Shown here one piece after another: positions 53,432-62,680 of a DNA stretch of 64,000 nt. Position numbers and translations under genes: made by a program. A model generated the notes under the pieces. The model worked only from the letters and a program-made list of their open reading frames with translations. It was not told the origin of the DNA and searched no databases. The DNA comes from UBA5314 sp964635975 (GTDB lineage: Bacteria > Bacillota > Syntrophomonadia > Syntrophomonadales > Syntrophomonadaceae). Positions within the stretch are counted from its first letter, which is position 1; every line of letters starts with the position of its first letter. The stretch lies in NCBI GenBank assembly GCA_964635975.1, contig CAZWPO010000003.1, positions 1 through 64,000 on the forward strand, in the 5' to 3' direction.

Positions 53432-53460
53432 TTGTCAAGTGCCCGCTTTATTGTTATAAT
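53432..53460 (+). promoter_or_regulatory. Sigma-A promoter for rpmE
   Basis: TTGTCA (53432-53437), an ideal 17-base spacer, and TATAAT (53455-53460). The leader is about 60 bases and contains an AAAAAA/TTTTTT hairpin around AGCGCTAG. Confidence 0.7.
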
Positions 53461-53528
53461 CTTATCTGCAGCTTAAAAAAGCGCTAGTTTTTTAGGATAG
53501 AAAAACAGCCCTAAGTGAGGTGAATTTA

Positions 53529-53732
53529 ATGAAGGAAAAAATACATCCCCAGTACTTTAAAGCGCTGGCCCGTTGCGCTTGTGGCAATGAATTCGAGATA
53601 GGGTCAACCAAGGAAACACTTCGGGTCGAAATTTGCGCCAAATGCCATCCGTTCTATACTGGTAATAAGAGCAGAATAGTGGATACGACCGGGAGAGTTG
53701 ACCGGTTTAAGAAAAAGTACGGTTTACAGTAA
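53529..53732 (+). CDS. rpmE: Ribosomal protein L31, zinc-binding type
   Basis: The 67-residue ribosomal protein bridges the two subunits. Zinc ligands C16, C18, C36 and C39 are all present (CAC and CAKC), so it is the C+ form. ATG 53529 is seven bases from GAGGTG; an in-frame GTG at 53520 lies inside that site. Confidence 0.96.
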   Translation: MKEKIHPQYFKALARCACGNEFEIGSTKETLRVEICAKCHPFYTGNKSRIVDTTGRVDRFKKKYGLQ

Positions 53733-53738
53733 ATACGG

Positions 53739-53764
53739 AGCAGGGCATTGTCTCTGCTTTTTTT
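53739..53764 (+). terminator. Terminator/attenuator after rpmE
   Basis: AGCAG and CTGCT flank a 10-base loop and run into seven T, then ATTTAT. Short stem, so read-through into yqhQ is likely. Confidence 0.65.
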
Positions 53765-53798
53765 ATTTATAGCGTTTTTGGTCTTGTGAGGAGAATAA

Positions 53799-54686
53799 AT
53801 GGCAAAACAAGTTACTTATGGCGGAATGGCTGTAATTGAAGGGGTCATGATGAGGGGGGCTAGGAGTACAGCCCTGGCGGTTCGTAAATCCGATGGAAGC
53901 ATTGAGCTGGAAACCGAAGCTTTGCATGATTTAGCTGGCCGCTACCCGTTCTTGAAATGGCCCTTTATCAGAGGAACCTATGTGCTGATTGATTCTATGG
54001 TTGTGGGCATAAAGGCATTGAACAAATCGGCCAATATGTCATTGGCAGAGGAAGAAGAAGAGCTCGGTACAGGTGAGATAATCATAACGATGCTGGTTGC
54101 TTTTGCCCTGGCCATAGTTCTATTCGTAGCGCTTCCGACTGCTCTGGTGCACTTCACACAGAGATACCTGGGCGGTATAGTGATGCAAAGTTTAATAGAA
54201 GGAGTCATTCGCTTAGCTTTCTTTTTGCTGTACGTGTATGCCATTTCAAGGATTAACGAAATAGGCCGGGTCTTTATGTATCATGGCGCAGAGCATAAAT
54301 CTATATCTACATATGAGGCGGGAGAAGAACTGGTAGTAGAGAATGCACGCAAATACAGCACGCTGCACCCCCGCTGCGGGACCAGTTTCCTGCTTATCGT
54401 GATGGTGATATCTATTCTGGTTTTTGCTCTCCTGGGAGAGGGCAGCCTCTTTTACCGTATATGGACGCGTATTGCTGTCTTACCCATTGTAGCAGGCCTC
54501 GGATATGAGTATATTAAAATAAGCGCAAAATACCAAACCCAGGCTTGGGCAAGAATGTTGATCGCCCCCGGACTCTGGCTGCAAAAGCTCACTACCCGGG
54601 AACCGGACGATGAGCAACTGGAAGTGGCCATAACCGCGTTAAAAGCGGTGCTTGAATACGAGCAGAGCGTACCGGCAAATGCCTGA
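53799..54686 (+). CDS. yqhQ: DUF1385 membrane protein YqhQ
   Basis: The 295-residue protein starts with the conserved YGGMAVIEGVMMRG block. It has hydrophobic segments near 92-112, 122-145, 195-215 and 220-240, and the family motif MYHGAEHKSI. The role is unknown; the neighbourhood rpmE-yqhQ-prfA is widely kept in Clostridia. Confidence 0.9.
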   Translation: MAKQVTYGGMAVIEGVMMRGARSTALAVRKSDGSIELETEALHDLAGRYPFLKWPFIRGTYVLIDSMVVGIKALNKSANMSLAEEEEELGTGEIIITMLVAFALAIVLFVALPTALVHFTQRYLGGIVMQSLIEGVIRLAFFLLYVYAISRINEIGRVFMYHGAEHKSISTYEAGEELVVENARKYSTLHPRCGTSFLLIVMVISILVFALLGEGSLFYRIWTRIAVLPIVAGLGYEYIKISAKYQTQAWARMLIAPGLWLQKLTTREPDDEQLEVAITALKAVLEYEQSVPANA

Positions 54687-54908
54687 CAACAACTTTAGCT
54701 GTTGATAGGGTATGGATTTTCGAGTGACGTTGGGAGCTTGGGTTATCGTACGAGGGTGAGAAAACGAAAGGGGCACGCTAATGCGGATGCCTCTGAGCTT
54801 CAATGCCAGCAGATAATAACAATTGGCGACGGAGTTGGCGCAAGTGAAGCCATACCTCTGTCAAGTGTTAAAGTTGAATTAATTGATAGTGTTCGGAGGA
54901 GTAATAAA
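54687..54908 (+). other. Possible structured leader upstream of prfA
   Basis: These 222 bases separate yqhQ from the prfA start. GGGGCACGC (from about 54769) pairs with GCGGATGCCTC. GCTTCA and TGAAGC, with nested GCCA and TGGC, form a second long-range stem. The prfA frame stays open back to 54702 (69 codons), but that extension has no RF1 similarity and I see no start with a good ribosome site. A structured 5' leader fits better than an N-terminal extension. Confidence 0.35.
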
Positions 54909-55976
54909 TTGCTGGACAAACTAGCCCACCTAGAACAAAAATATGATGAACTTACTGACCTCATGACCAGGGCAGAGGTTTTGTCAGATCAGACCCGTTT
55001 TCAAAAAATAGCCAAAGCCCATTCAGACCTGGAAGAAGTGGTGGGAAAATACCGCCGTTATAAGACTGTTTTAGAGCAGCTAGAGGACAGTCGCGGCATG
55101 CTGCAGGAAGAAGATGATCCAGAAATGAAGGAAATGCTCCAGGAAGAGGTCACATCCCTTCAGGAGGAGAAGAACGGCCTGGACCAGGAACTGCAGCTAC
55201 TGCTATTGCCTAAAGATCCAAATGATGAGAAGAGCGTCATCATGGAAATTCGGGCTGGAACGGGGGGAGAAGAGGCGGCTTTGTTTGCTTCTGATCTTTT
55301 TAGAATGTACAGCCGCTACGCCGAGCGGCAGGGATGGAAAGTGGATGTTATGGATGTACATTATACGGATATAGGCGGAATGAAAGAAATTATTTTCGAG
55401 CTTGATGGCCAGGGAGCTTTCAGTAAGCTGAAATTCGAGTCCGGCGTCCACCGGGTGCAGCGCATACCTTCCACCGAGTCAGGCGGGCGCATTCATACGT
55501 CGGCTGCTACGGTTGCAGTATTGCCCGAAGCTGAAGAGGTTGAAGTAGATGTAGATCCCCTGGATTTAAAAATTGATGTTTACTGCTCTAGCGGTCCAGG
55601 AGGCCAGTCAGTTAACACTACCCAATCAGCTGTAAGGATAACCCATTTACCTACCGGAATGGTGGTTACCTGCCAGGACGAAAAGTCGCAGCATAAAAAT
55701 AAAGCCAAGGCCATGCGGGTCCTCTGTGCCCGCTTAAAAGAAGTATTAGAGGCAGAACAAAACGCAGAAATGGCAGGAACACGCAAGAGCCAGGTAGGGA
55801 GCGGGGATAGAAGCGAGCGTATAAGGACCTACAACTTCCCTCAGGGGAGGGTAAGCGACCACCGGATAAATTTGACCCTTCATAAACTGGATTATATTTT
55901 AGATGGAGATCTTCATGAAATAATCAACGCGCTGGTTACCAATGATCAGGCGGAACGCTTAAGACAGGTGGATTAA
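54909..55976 (+). CDS. prfA: Peptide chain release factor 1
   Basis: RF1 ends translation at UAA and UAG. The 355-residue length is normal. The catalytic GGQ is in SSGPGGQSVN. The codon-recognition PxT tripeptide reads P-S-T in RIPSTESGGRIHTS. TTG 54909, seven bases after GGAGGAG (54895-54901), gives the family N-terminus LLDKLAHLEQKYDEL. The next gene, prmC, methylates its GGQ glutamine. Confidence 0.95.
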   Translation: MLDKLAHLEQKYDELTDLMTRAEVLSDQTRFQKIAKAHSDLEEVVGKYRRYKTVLEQLEDSRGMLQEEDDPEMKEMLQEEVTSLQEEKNGLDQELQLLLLPKDPNDEKSVIMEIRAGTGGEEAALFASDLFRMYSRYAERQGWKVDVMDVHYTDIGGMKEIIFELDGQGAFSKLKFESGVHRVQRIPSTESGGRIHTSAATVAVLPEAEEVEVDVDPLDLKIDVYCSSGPGGQSVNTTQSAVRITHLPTGMVVTCQDEKSQHKNKAKAMRVLCARLKEVLEAEQNAEMAGTRKSQVGSGDRSERIRTYNFPQGRVSDHRINLTLHKLDYILDGDLHEIINALVTNDQAERLRQVD

Positions 55977-55979
55977 AAA

Positions 55980-56831
55980 GTGCAAACCCAGTGGACCATT
56001 AAAAGCCTGTTGGAATGGACTACAGAATATTTTCGTAACAAGGATATCTCTCAAGCTCGATTAGAAGCTGAAGTGCTGCTGGCCCGTGTCCTGCAAAAGG
56101 ACCGGGTTTATTTATATGTCCACTATTTGCAGCCGGTGGGCCGAGAAGAAAGAGATCTCTTTAGGAGCTATATCCAAAGAAGGAGTGCCGGAGAACCGAT
56201 AGCTTATATTATTGGGAGCAAGGAGTTTATGTCTCTGGAATTTCTAGTTAATCATGATGTGTTGATTCCCCGCCCGGAAACTGAATTACTGGTGGAAAAC
56301 GCTCTGCAGCTTCTTAAAAGCTACCCGCGGCCAAGAATATGCGAAGTGGGGACCGGTTCGGGCGCGATAGCTGTTAGTATTTCTCATTACTGCCCGGCAG
56401 CATTGGTACTAGCCGGGGATATTTACCCGGCAGCACTCCAGGTAGCTCAGGAGAATGCTGCTCGCCTGAACGTAAATATTGATTTCCGGGAAGGCAACTT
56501 GCTTGAACCTTTTAATCAAGAAGAGCCCTTTGATATGATAGTAGCCAACCTGCCTTATATTACTGAAGAAGAATACGATGTCTTACCTCACAGTGTAAAG
56601 ACATTTGAACCATCTATAGCCCTAAAGGGTCCTGGTGATGGACTCGAATTATACCGGCAGCTATACAGCCAGATGCTTCCTATGCTCGATACAAACGGGT
56701 ATATTCTATTTGAGATTGGCGAAAAGCAGGGGGCTGCTGCCAGGGAGATATTCGAAGAGCTTGAGGAGCTTGAAATCATAAAAGATCTGGCCGGAAAGGA
56801 ACGCTTGGTTAAAGCGCGAAAGGGGAGCTGA
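55980..56831 (+). CDS. prmC: Release factor glutamine N5-methyltransferase
   Basis: The 283-residue PrmC methylates the GGQ glutamine of release factors. An N-terminal helical domain (1-80) precedes the SAM-binding motif EVGTGSGAI (122-130). The catalytic NPPY motif reads N190-L-P-Y193, an accepted variant. Start is GTG 55980, eight bases after AGGTGG. It sits three bases after prfA. Confidence 0.95.
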   Translation: MQTQWTIKSLLEWTTEYFRNKDISQARLEAEVLLARVLQKDRVYLYVHYLQPVGREERDLFRSYIQRRSAGEPIAYIIGSKEFMSLEFLVNHDVLIPRPETELLVENALQLLKSYPRPRICEVGTGSGAIAVSISHYCPAALVLAGDIYPAALQVAQENAARLNVNIDFREGNLLEPFNQEEPFDMIVANLPYITEEEYDVLPHSVKTFEPSIALKGPGDGLELYRQLYSQMLPMLDTNGYILFEIGEKQGAAAREIFEELEELEIIKDLAGKERLVKARKGS

Positions 56832-56833
56832 AG

Positions 56834-57841
56834 ATGGAGACCGTCTACTTATCAGTCGATCCATTCAATCCCGAAGCAGAACCGATTGCGGCCGCGGCTG
56901 GCTTTATAGAACGAGGAGAACTGGTAGCATTTCCTACCGAAACCGTTTATGGAGTGGGAGCCCTGGCCTATTCTACTGACGCGGTCAGGAAAATATTCGT
57001 CGCCAAGGCCAGGCCGGAGTCCAATCCTCTGCAAGTCCATATCAGCAGTTTCAGCCAGCTGTCTGAGGTTGTGAGGCATGTGCCTGCTGATGCCGAAAAA
57101 CTGATAAACAGATTTTGGCCGGGACCTTTATCGATAATCTTGTCGGCGGGCAGTCGTATTCCCAGAGAAGTATGCGGCGGAACGGACACTGTCGGACTGC
57201 GTATGCCGTCTCATCCTGTAGCTCTTGCATTAATCGGGTTAACCGGGCCAATAGCCGCTACCAGCGCTAACGTATCCGGTCGCCCCAGCCCTTTGAGCGC
57301 TGATGATGTCAGGGCTGATCTAGACGGCAAAATCCGCGCGGTTCTGGATGCTGGGAGGACCGGCTCGGGACTTGAGAGCACGGTCTTAAACCTGTGTGTA
57401 AAGCCCTACCGGGTGCTGCGCAGGGGCGGAGTAAGCGTGGAGGAAATCGAAGCAGTGCTGGGCGAAAAAATTGAGGCTGCCTCACAGGCAGATACCCAGA
57501 GCGACCATTACAAGGTAAAGACCAGGGTTATGGTTGCCGGCAGCGAAGAAGAATTAAATACCCTCTTGCATAAAATAGGATCTTCTGGTGGGACAGTAGG
57601 TATAGTATATAATAATCTTATGCCGGAAGTAATTGTAGATGGAGATATTAGGGCTGCGGTGAAAGTATTTCATATCGTCTTGGAAGAAACAGGTTTTGAG
57701 CTTTATCCACTTCTAAGACAGGCGGAAAACCAAAAGCTGTCTGCATTGATTTTTGCACCGCTTCCTGAGAACACCAAAGGTGTCACCGCTTCAACAGTGG
57801 ATCGCATTCTCGCTGCAGCTCATAGGGGCTCGGGTGATTAA
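56834..57841 (+). CDS. tsaC: L-threonylcarbamoyladenylate synthase, Sua5 long form
   Basis: The enzyme makes threonylcarbamoyl-AMP for the t6A37 tRNA modification. The YrdC domain (about 12-210) has FPTETVYGVGA and KARPESNPLQVHI. A C-terminal Sua5 domain (about 235-330) makes it the long form; 335 residues in all. It begins two bases after prmC. This is the ywlC position in B. subtilis. Confidence 0.94.
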   Translation: METVYLSVDPFNPEAEPIAAAAGFIERGELVAFPTETVYGVGALAYSTDAVRKIFVAKARPESNPLQVHISSFSQLSEVVRHVPADAEKLINRFWPGPLSIILSAGSRIPREVCGGTDTVGLRMPSHPVALALIGLTGPIAATSANVSGRPSPLSADDVRADLDGKIRAVLDAGRTGSGLESTVLNLCVKPYRVLRRGGVSVEEIEAVLGEKIEAASQADTQSDHYKVKTRVMVAGSEEELNTLLHKIGSSGGTVGIVYNNLMPEVIVDGDIRAAVKVFHIVLEETGFELYPLLRQAENQKLSALIFAPLPENTKGVTASTVDRILAAAHRGSGD

Positions 57842-58029
57842 GGAGATTCACTCCATCTAATCCTGATATGACATTCACAACTTGACAGCTACATCTGGTT
57901 TCGGTACTTTTAGGATGCCGGGCTGTATGAGAAAGCACCTGATGCGTTGATATTAGCTTCGGAACCAGCCGGTTTTTGCGCTTCCTTGATTTAGGCTGCG
58001 TCTTCGTAATCATATGAAGGAGATTAGCG

Positions 58030-58485
58030 GTGAAAATTCTCTTTATCTGTTCGGGTAATACCTGCCGGAGTCCGATGGCCCAAGCGCTGCTTTTGCGTGA
58101 ACTTAATAAAAAGAATATCAAGATGGGTATTTCTGTATCATCGGCTGGTACGATGGCTTATCCAGGCGCACCTGCTTCTGATGAAGCTATTAATGTGATG
58201 ATAGAATACGATATTGATCTCTCCAATCATCACGCCCGGAAGCTGGATGCCGAAATCATAAAGCAGGCGGATCTAGTTTTGACTATGGCGGCTGCCCAGG
58301 CTGCTGCTTTACGGAAATCATATCCGCACAAGCAGGGATCTATTTTTCAAGCGTCCCAATTTGCGGGATTGGGAGATAAAGATGTGGAAGACCCTTTCGG
58401 AAGTTCGATTAGCACATACCGGCGGACAGCCGAACAGATAAACGAATTGGTTGAAATAATAGCCGATAGGCTGGCTCATTCTTGA
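58030..58485 (+). CDS. ywlE: Low-molecular-weight phosphatase, probable protein-arginine phosphatase YwlE
   Basis: The 151-residue enzyme has the P-loop C-x-G-N-T-C-R-S near residues 7-14 and the general acid in EDPFGSS. The Thr in the P-loop (CSGNTCRS) is the residue reported to favour phosphoarginine in YwlE. Position between tsaC and rpiB also matches B. subtilis. No mcsB kinase lies in the window. Start is GTG 58030 after AAGGAG. Confidence 0.85.
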   Translation: MKILFICSGNTCRSPMAQALLLRELNKKNIKMGISVSSAGTMAYPGAPASDEAINVMIEYDIDLSNHHARKLDAEIIKQADLVLTMAAAQAAALRKSYPHKQGSIFQASQFAGLGDKDVEDPFGSSISTYRRTAEQINELVEIIADRLAHS

Positions 58486-58517
58486 GTTGGTCCAGTATAG
58501 GCATTGGAGGAGACATG

Positions 58518-58970
58518 ATGAAACTGGCACTCGGCAGTGACCATGCAGGATTTGTTTTGAAAGGAGAATTGATAAAGCATTTACAGGCGCAAGGACATGA
58601 AATAATCGACTGTGGTACTTTTTCTGCTGAATCGGTTGACTACCCTGACATAGCGGAAGTGGTTGCTAACCGGGTTGTACAGGAAAACATAATGGGTATT
58701 TTAGTATGCGGAACCGGTATTGGCGTTTCGATTGCTGCCAATAAAATTCCGGGCATCAGAGCGGCTGCCTGCCAGGATATATATGTCGCCAGATTGGCTA
58801 GAGAACATAATGACGCCAACATAATAAGTGTTGGATCGAGGATTTCAGCTCCTGAACTGGCTATAGAAATTGTCGACACTTTTATTAAAACTGATTTTCA
58901 AGCAGGGAGACATGCTGCTCGAATCGAAAAGATAAGCCAAATAGAAAAAAAATGTCGTGAGAGGGGTTAA
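58518..58970 (+). CDS. rpiB: Ribose-5-phosphate isomerase B
   Basis: The 150-residue enzyme interconverts ribose-5- and ribulose-5-phosphate. It starts with KLALGSDHAGF and carries the catalytic Cys in LVCGTGIG. ATG 58518 stands five bases after GGAGGAG (58506-58512) and matches family N-termini. The upstream in-frame ATG 58515 is too close to the site. Confidence 0.94.
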   Translation: MKLALGSDHAGFVLKGELIKHLQAQGHEIIDCGTFSAESVDYPDIAEVVANRVVQENIMGILVCGTGIGVSIAANKIPGIRAAACQDIYVARLAREHNDANIISVGSRISAPELAIEIVDTFIKTDFQAGRHAARIEKISQIEKKCRERG

Positions 58971-58974
58971 TGTA

Positions 58975-60225
58975 GTGGACTATATTGAAAAATATGTGAG
59001 GCCCGTAGATCCTGAGATAGCTGAAGCCATTCTCAATGAAGAAAAAAGGCAGCATGACAAACTTGAGCTGATAGCTTCGGAGAATTTTGTTTCTCGTGCG
59101 GTTATGGCAGCCCAGGGTTGTGTTATGACTAATAAATATGCCGAAGGCTACCCGGGCAAACGATATTATGGTGGATGCGATTTTGTAGACATAGCCGAGG
59201 ATATAGCCCGGGAGAGAGCCAAAGAATTATTTGGCTGCGAACATGTAAACGTCCAACCCCACTCAGGAGCTCAGGCTAACACGGCTGTCTACTATGCCGC
59301 TCTGCAGCCCGGCGACACCGTCCTGGGGATGAACCTGAACCATGGCGGACATCTTACCCACGGAAGTAAAGCTAATATATCGGGGCGCTATTTTAATTTT
59401 ATGGAATATGGCGTCAGTGCTGAAACAGAGACCATTGACTACAACCATCTAGAAGACCTCGCCAAAGAAATAAAACCCCGAATGATTGTTGCCGGGGCCA
59501 GCGCTTATCCAAGAACCATTGATTTTAAACGTTTTAGAAGCATAGCCGACCAGGTCGGCGCATATCTTATGGTGGACATGGCTCATATCGCGGGCCTGGT
59601 GGCAGCCGATCTCCATCCCAGCCCGATACCCCATGCGCATTTTGTGACCACCACCACTCATAAAACCCTGCGTGGACCACGGGGGGGCATGATAATGTGC
59701 GGAGAAGAATGGGCACGTAAGATAGACAGTGCAGTTTTTCCGGGCATACAAGGCGGGCCATTGATGCATGTTATTGCCTCGAAAGCCGTGTGTTTCAAAG
59801 AGGCCCTTTCTGCTGAATTCAAACAGTACCAGCAGCAGATTGTTGACAATGCATCTGCCCTGGCCAGCTCCCTGGTCGAAAATGGACTGCGCCTGGTTTC
59901 CGGCGGAACCGACAACCATCTAATGCTGGTGGACGTGCGCACCAAGGGCCTGACCGGGCGGGAGGCGCAAGACATATTGGAGCTGATCAACATTACCGTT
60001 AACAAGAATACCATACCCTTTGATCCGGAAAAACCAATGGTCACCAGTGGCATTCGTCTGGGGACGCCTGCCGTAACCAGCCGCGGCTTAAAAGTGGAGG
60101 ATATGCAGCAGATGGCCAAAGCTATCGCCATCGCGTTGGACAATCCCGCCAGCGAATCCCGACTGGCAGAAGCCCGGGCTATGGTTAAGCTTTTATGCGA
60201 TAGATATCCTCTCTACGGCGAGTAG
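58975..60225 (+). CDS. glyA: Serine hydroxymethyltransferase
   Basis: This PLP enzyme converts serine and tetrahydrofolate to glycine and methylene-THF. The PLP lysine is in TTTTHKTLRGPRGG. Other motifs are SENFVSRAV and EGYPGKRYYGG. GTG 58975, eight bases from GAGGGG and four after the rpiB stop, gives 416 residues beginning (M)DYIEKYVRPVDPE. A longer frame from GTG 58957 overlaps rpiB and the ribosome site. Confidence 0.96.
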   Translation: MDYIEKYVRPVDPEIAEAILNEEKRQHDKLELIASENFVSRAVMAAQGCVMTNKYAEGYPGKRYYGGCDFVDIAEDIARERAKELFGCEHVNVQPHSGAQANTAVYYAALQPGDTVLGMNLNHGGHLTHGSKANISGRYFNFMEYGVSAETETIDYNHLEDLAKEIKPRMIVAGASAYPRTIDFKRFRSIADQVGAYLMVDMAHIAGLVAADLHPSPIPHAHFVTTTTHKTLRGPRGGMIMCGEEWARKIDSAVFPGIQGGPLMHVIASKAVCFKEALSAEFKQYQQQIVDNASALASSLVENGLRLVSGGTDNHLMLVDVRTKGLTGREAQDILELINITVNKNTIPFDPEKPMVTSGIRLGTPAVTSRGLKVEDMQQMAKAIAIALDNPASESRLAEARAMVKLLCDRYPLYGE

Positions 60226-60236
60226 GGTAGTCATCG

Positions 60237-60701
60237 ATGAAAAAGGCGGCGCGCCCTAATTGGGATGAATATTTTCTGCAACTCGCAGACCTGGTAGCTA
60301 CTCGTTCCACATGCATGAGAAGACATGTGGGGGCAGTATTGGTACGTCAGGAACGAATTATATCAACGGGTTACAACGGAGCTCCCAGATCCTTAAAGCA
60401 CTGCTTTGACACAGGCTGCTTGAGGCAGGAGAGAAATATTCCTTCCGGCCATCGCTACGAACTATGCCGGGGAGTTCATGCCGAGCAGAATGCCATTATC
60501 AATGCCGCCTTTTATGGGATATCGACGCAGGATTCAGTGATCTACTGTACCAATCAACCCTGTATCATATGCGCCAGAATGATTATCAATGCCGGTATTG
60601 TAAAAGTGGTGCACCGTGGTAATTTTGACGATGATCTGGCGATTGAGCTTCTTAATGAAGCTGGAGTGGCTCTACTGGAAATAAAAAATGTGGAGAAATG
60701 A
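60237..60701 (+). CDS. dCMP deaminase (ComEB-type)
   Basis: The 154-residue zinc enzyme deaminates dCMP to dUMP for thymidylate synthesis. The zinc and catalytic motifs are HAEQN and PCIIC. The opening RPNWDEYFLQLADLVATRSTC is typical. It overlaps the next gene by four bases. Confidence 0.93.
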   Translation: MKKAARPNWDEYFLQLADLVATRSTCMRRHVGAVLVRQERIISTGYNGAPRSLKHCFDTGCLRQERNIPSGHRYELCRGVHAEQNAIINAAFYGISTQDSVIYCTNQPCIICARMIINAGIVKVVHRGNFDDDLAIELLNEAGVALLEIKNVEK

Positions 60702-61024
60702 TTATGGATACCAAGACCCTCTCGCTGCCGCGTTTAAATCGTTTAAATCCAACTCTAGAATCCACGGCTTTAAAGCTCATGGAAGAAGCTGGTGAACTGG
60801 CCCAGGTTATTGGTAAATATCGGGGCTTGAGCGGTGAACACATTACCTTTGACCATGAAACGGTCGTGAAGCAGATTGCCTGCGAACTGCTGGATGTAGC
60901 TCAAACAGCCGTAACCATGATGTTCGTTATGGAAGAGCAGCATGGCATTGACTTGAGCTTGATGGTGCAGGAACATCTGGATAAACTCGAACGCAAGGGT
61001 TACTTGCATACTGGTACCAGGTGA
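60698..61024 (+). CDS. MazG-like nucleotide pyrophosphohydrolase
   Basis: The 108-residue protein has the all-alpha NTP-PPase metal motif EEAGELAQ and the second E-x2-D pair in CELLDVAQTAVT. It overlaps the dCMP deaminase gene (ATGA), linking it to nucleotide pool cleaning. Exact substrate is unknown. The following 61025-61311 stretch is AT-rich with no gene and no clear promoter. Confidence 0.8.
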   Translation: MIMDTKTLSLPRLNRLNPTLESTALKLMEEAGELAQVIGKYRGLSGEHITFDHETVVKQIACELLDVAQTAVTMMFVMEEQHGIDLSLMVQEHLDKLERKGYLHTGTR

Positions 61025-61311
61025 AATGAGAATCGAAGGACGAACAATGGCATTATTTGTAAATAATATTTTATCAATTCTTGAAGGAATTTGAATGGCT
61101 TTCTAGAAAGTAATATTCTTATCGCCCTGAATATAAAAACAAATAAAACCGCACCGCAGTTGGCCTTTAAAACCGCATCCAACAAGTGGTAATAAGGGGA
61201 AATGGACAAAAGAGTGCCAAAAAAATTGCGTGTTTTAAAAAAGGATTTTGGTTGTTTGTGACGAATATGACATGAGGGATTAGGTTCGGACCAAGTTAAA
61301 GGTGGGAGGTA

Positions 61312-61527
61312 ATGGCGGAAAAAAAGCCTAAGAACTGGGTAAGGGCACTTAGCGATGCCTTGAATATGGGGACCACGATCGCCGCATGCATAGCACTAGG
61401 ATATTTCGGCGGCAAGTGGCTGGACGGCAGGTTCGCAACAGCACCCTGGTTGTCCATAGCAGGATTCATGTTAGGTGTTGCTACGAGTATTAAAGTAATG
61501 TGGGACCGGATTAACAGTAAAAAATAA
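61312..61527 (+). CDS. atpZ: AtpZ/AtpI-family F-ATPase assembly protein
   Basis: The 71-residue protein has two hydrophobic helices (about 18-36 and 44-62) with GYFGGKWLDG between them. This is the small AtpZ/AtpI family at the head of F-ATPase operons, linked to c-ring assembly or magnesium supply. No second, longer AtpI is present. Confidence 0.82.
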   Translation: MAEKKPKNWVRALSDALNMGTTIAACIALGYFGGKWLDGRFATAPWLSIAGFMLGVATSIKVMWDRINSKK

Positions 61528-61607
61528 CCCATTTTGTACGGCTAGAACGTATATTCTTTCCTTACAGAAATAACAGGGACAAAATCCCGGTTATCCATAT
61601 TGGTCTG

Positions 61608-61625
61608 TGCTCCTAAGGAGGAGCA
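61608..61625 (+). promoter_or_regulatory. Hairpin upstream of atpB
   Basis: TGCTCCT and AGGAGCA pair perfectly around an AAGG loop, with AGCTTTTCC after it. It may reduce read-through or sequester a Shine-Dalgarno-like AAGGAGG. Confidence 0.4.
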
Positions 61626-61686
61626 AGCTTTTCCCTTTGAGAAAACAACGTGGTTAAAATACATTAGGGAAGGGGGGATAAAGTAA

Positions 61687-62370
61687 ATGATCTTCGGAAT
61701 GTGGGATAGCACCCTATTTCATATTGGCCCGATCGCAGTAGACCACCTTGTCGTGACCGAATGGTGTATTATTGCCCTGATCGGTATTATCGCTATGATG
61801 GCCACCAGAAATATGCAAGTTGTACCGCGCGGTCTGCAGAATGCTTTTGAAGCAGTTATCGTAGGAACTTATGACTTCTTCACTCAGTTGATGGAAGAAG
61901 AACATGTAGCGAAAAAGTGGGCGCCGCTGCTCACGTCGTTTTTCCTGTTCATTCTGATTAGTAACTACAGCGGCCTCATTCCTGGAGCAGCTCACATCGC
62001 GGGTTTTCAACCGCCTACCAGTAACTGGAACGTTACCATGACCCTGGCTTTAGTAACATTCTTCTCAATTCATATCGCCGGATTCTCAGAACACGGCGCA
62101 GGTTATCTAGGACACTTCATTAGCCCGAGCGTTTTAATGCTGCCACTAAATCTGGTAGAAGAGCTGGCACACCCGCTGTCCCTCACCGTCCGTCTTTTCG
62201 GAAACATATTCGGTGAAGAAATGGTTATAGCCTATCTCATGTTTATGGCGCCCTTCGTCGTCCCATCAATCATTATGGGATTGAGCTTACTGTTAGGTGC
62301 CATCCAGGCAGTCGTGTTTACTATCCTGTCGGCCAGCTATATTGCTGCCGCGGCAGGTCATGGCCACTAA
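61687..62370 (+). CDS. atpB: F-ATPase subunit a
   Basis: The 227-residue membrane subunit provides the ion half-channels of Fo. The essential arginine lies in SLTVRLFGNIFGEE (about R169). Five to six helices are seen. Start is ATG 61687 after GGGGGATAAAGTA. Confidence 0.95.
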   Translation: MIFGMWDSTLFHIGPIAVDHLVVTEWCIIALIGIIAMMATRNMQVVPRGLQNAFEAVIVGTYDFFTQLMEEEHVAKKWAPLLTSFFLFILISNYSGLIPGAAHIAGFQPPTSNWNVTMTLALVTFFSIHIAGFSEHGAGYLGHFISPSVLMLPLNLVEELAHPLSLTVRLFGNIFGEEMVIAYLMFMAPFVVPSIIMGLSLLLGAIQAVVFTILSASYIAAAAGHGH

Positions 62371-62432
62371 AAATCTATTTTAAGAAATTTTAGGCTCAAA
62401 AATATGATTTGAGCGGGAAAGGAGGGAAAAGG

Positions 62433-62654
62433 ATGAGCGCAGCATTAGGTGCTGGTCTGGCTGTATCTATCGCCGGTATAGGTGGTGGTATAGGAATGGG
62501 AGTTGCCGGAGGTAAGGCTTTTGAAGCTATCGCACGGCAGCCCGAAGTCGGAGGGGATGTAAGAACCCTTCTGTTCATTACCCTGGCTTTTATTGAAACC
62601 TTGACCATTTATGGTCTGCTGATTGCATTCATGCTGGTCGGCAAAGTGCAATAA
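62433..62654 (+). CDS. atpE: F-ATPase subunit c
   Basis: The 73-residue hairpin protein forms the rotor ring. The ion-binding carboxylate is E55 in FIETLTIYGLL. The helix-1 Gln required in sodium-binding rings is a Met (M22), so proton coupling is more likely. ATG 62433 follows AAAGGAGG by seven bases; an upstream in-frame start overlaps that site. Confidence 0.95.
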   Translation: MSAALGAGLAVSIAGIGGGIGMGVAGGKAFEAIARQPEVGGDVRTLLFITLAFIETLTIYGLLIAFMLVGKVQ

Positions 62655-62680
62655 TTCAAAACAAGGGCTAAGATTTTTGC

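Noticed and set aside
57882..57916. Promoter for ywlE with a perfect TTGACA
   Set aside because: The matching -10 at 17 bases (TACTTT) is poor, and better boxes sit at the wrong distance.
62433..62654. Sodium-dependent ATP synthase
   Set aside because: The c subunit has T56 and Y60 around E55 but lacks the helix-1 Gln ligand (Met instead), so the sodium signature is incomplete.
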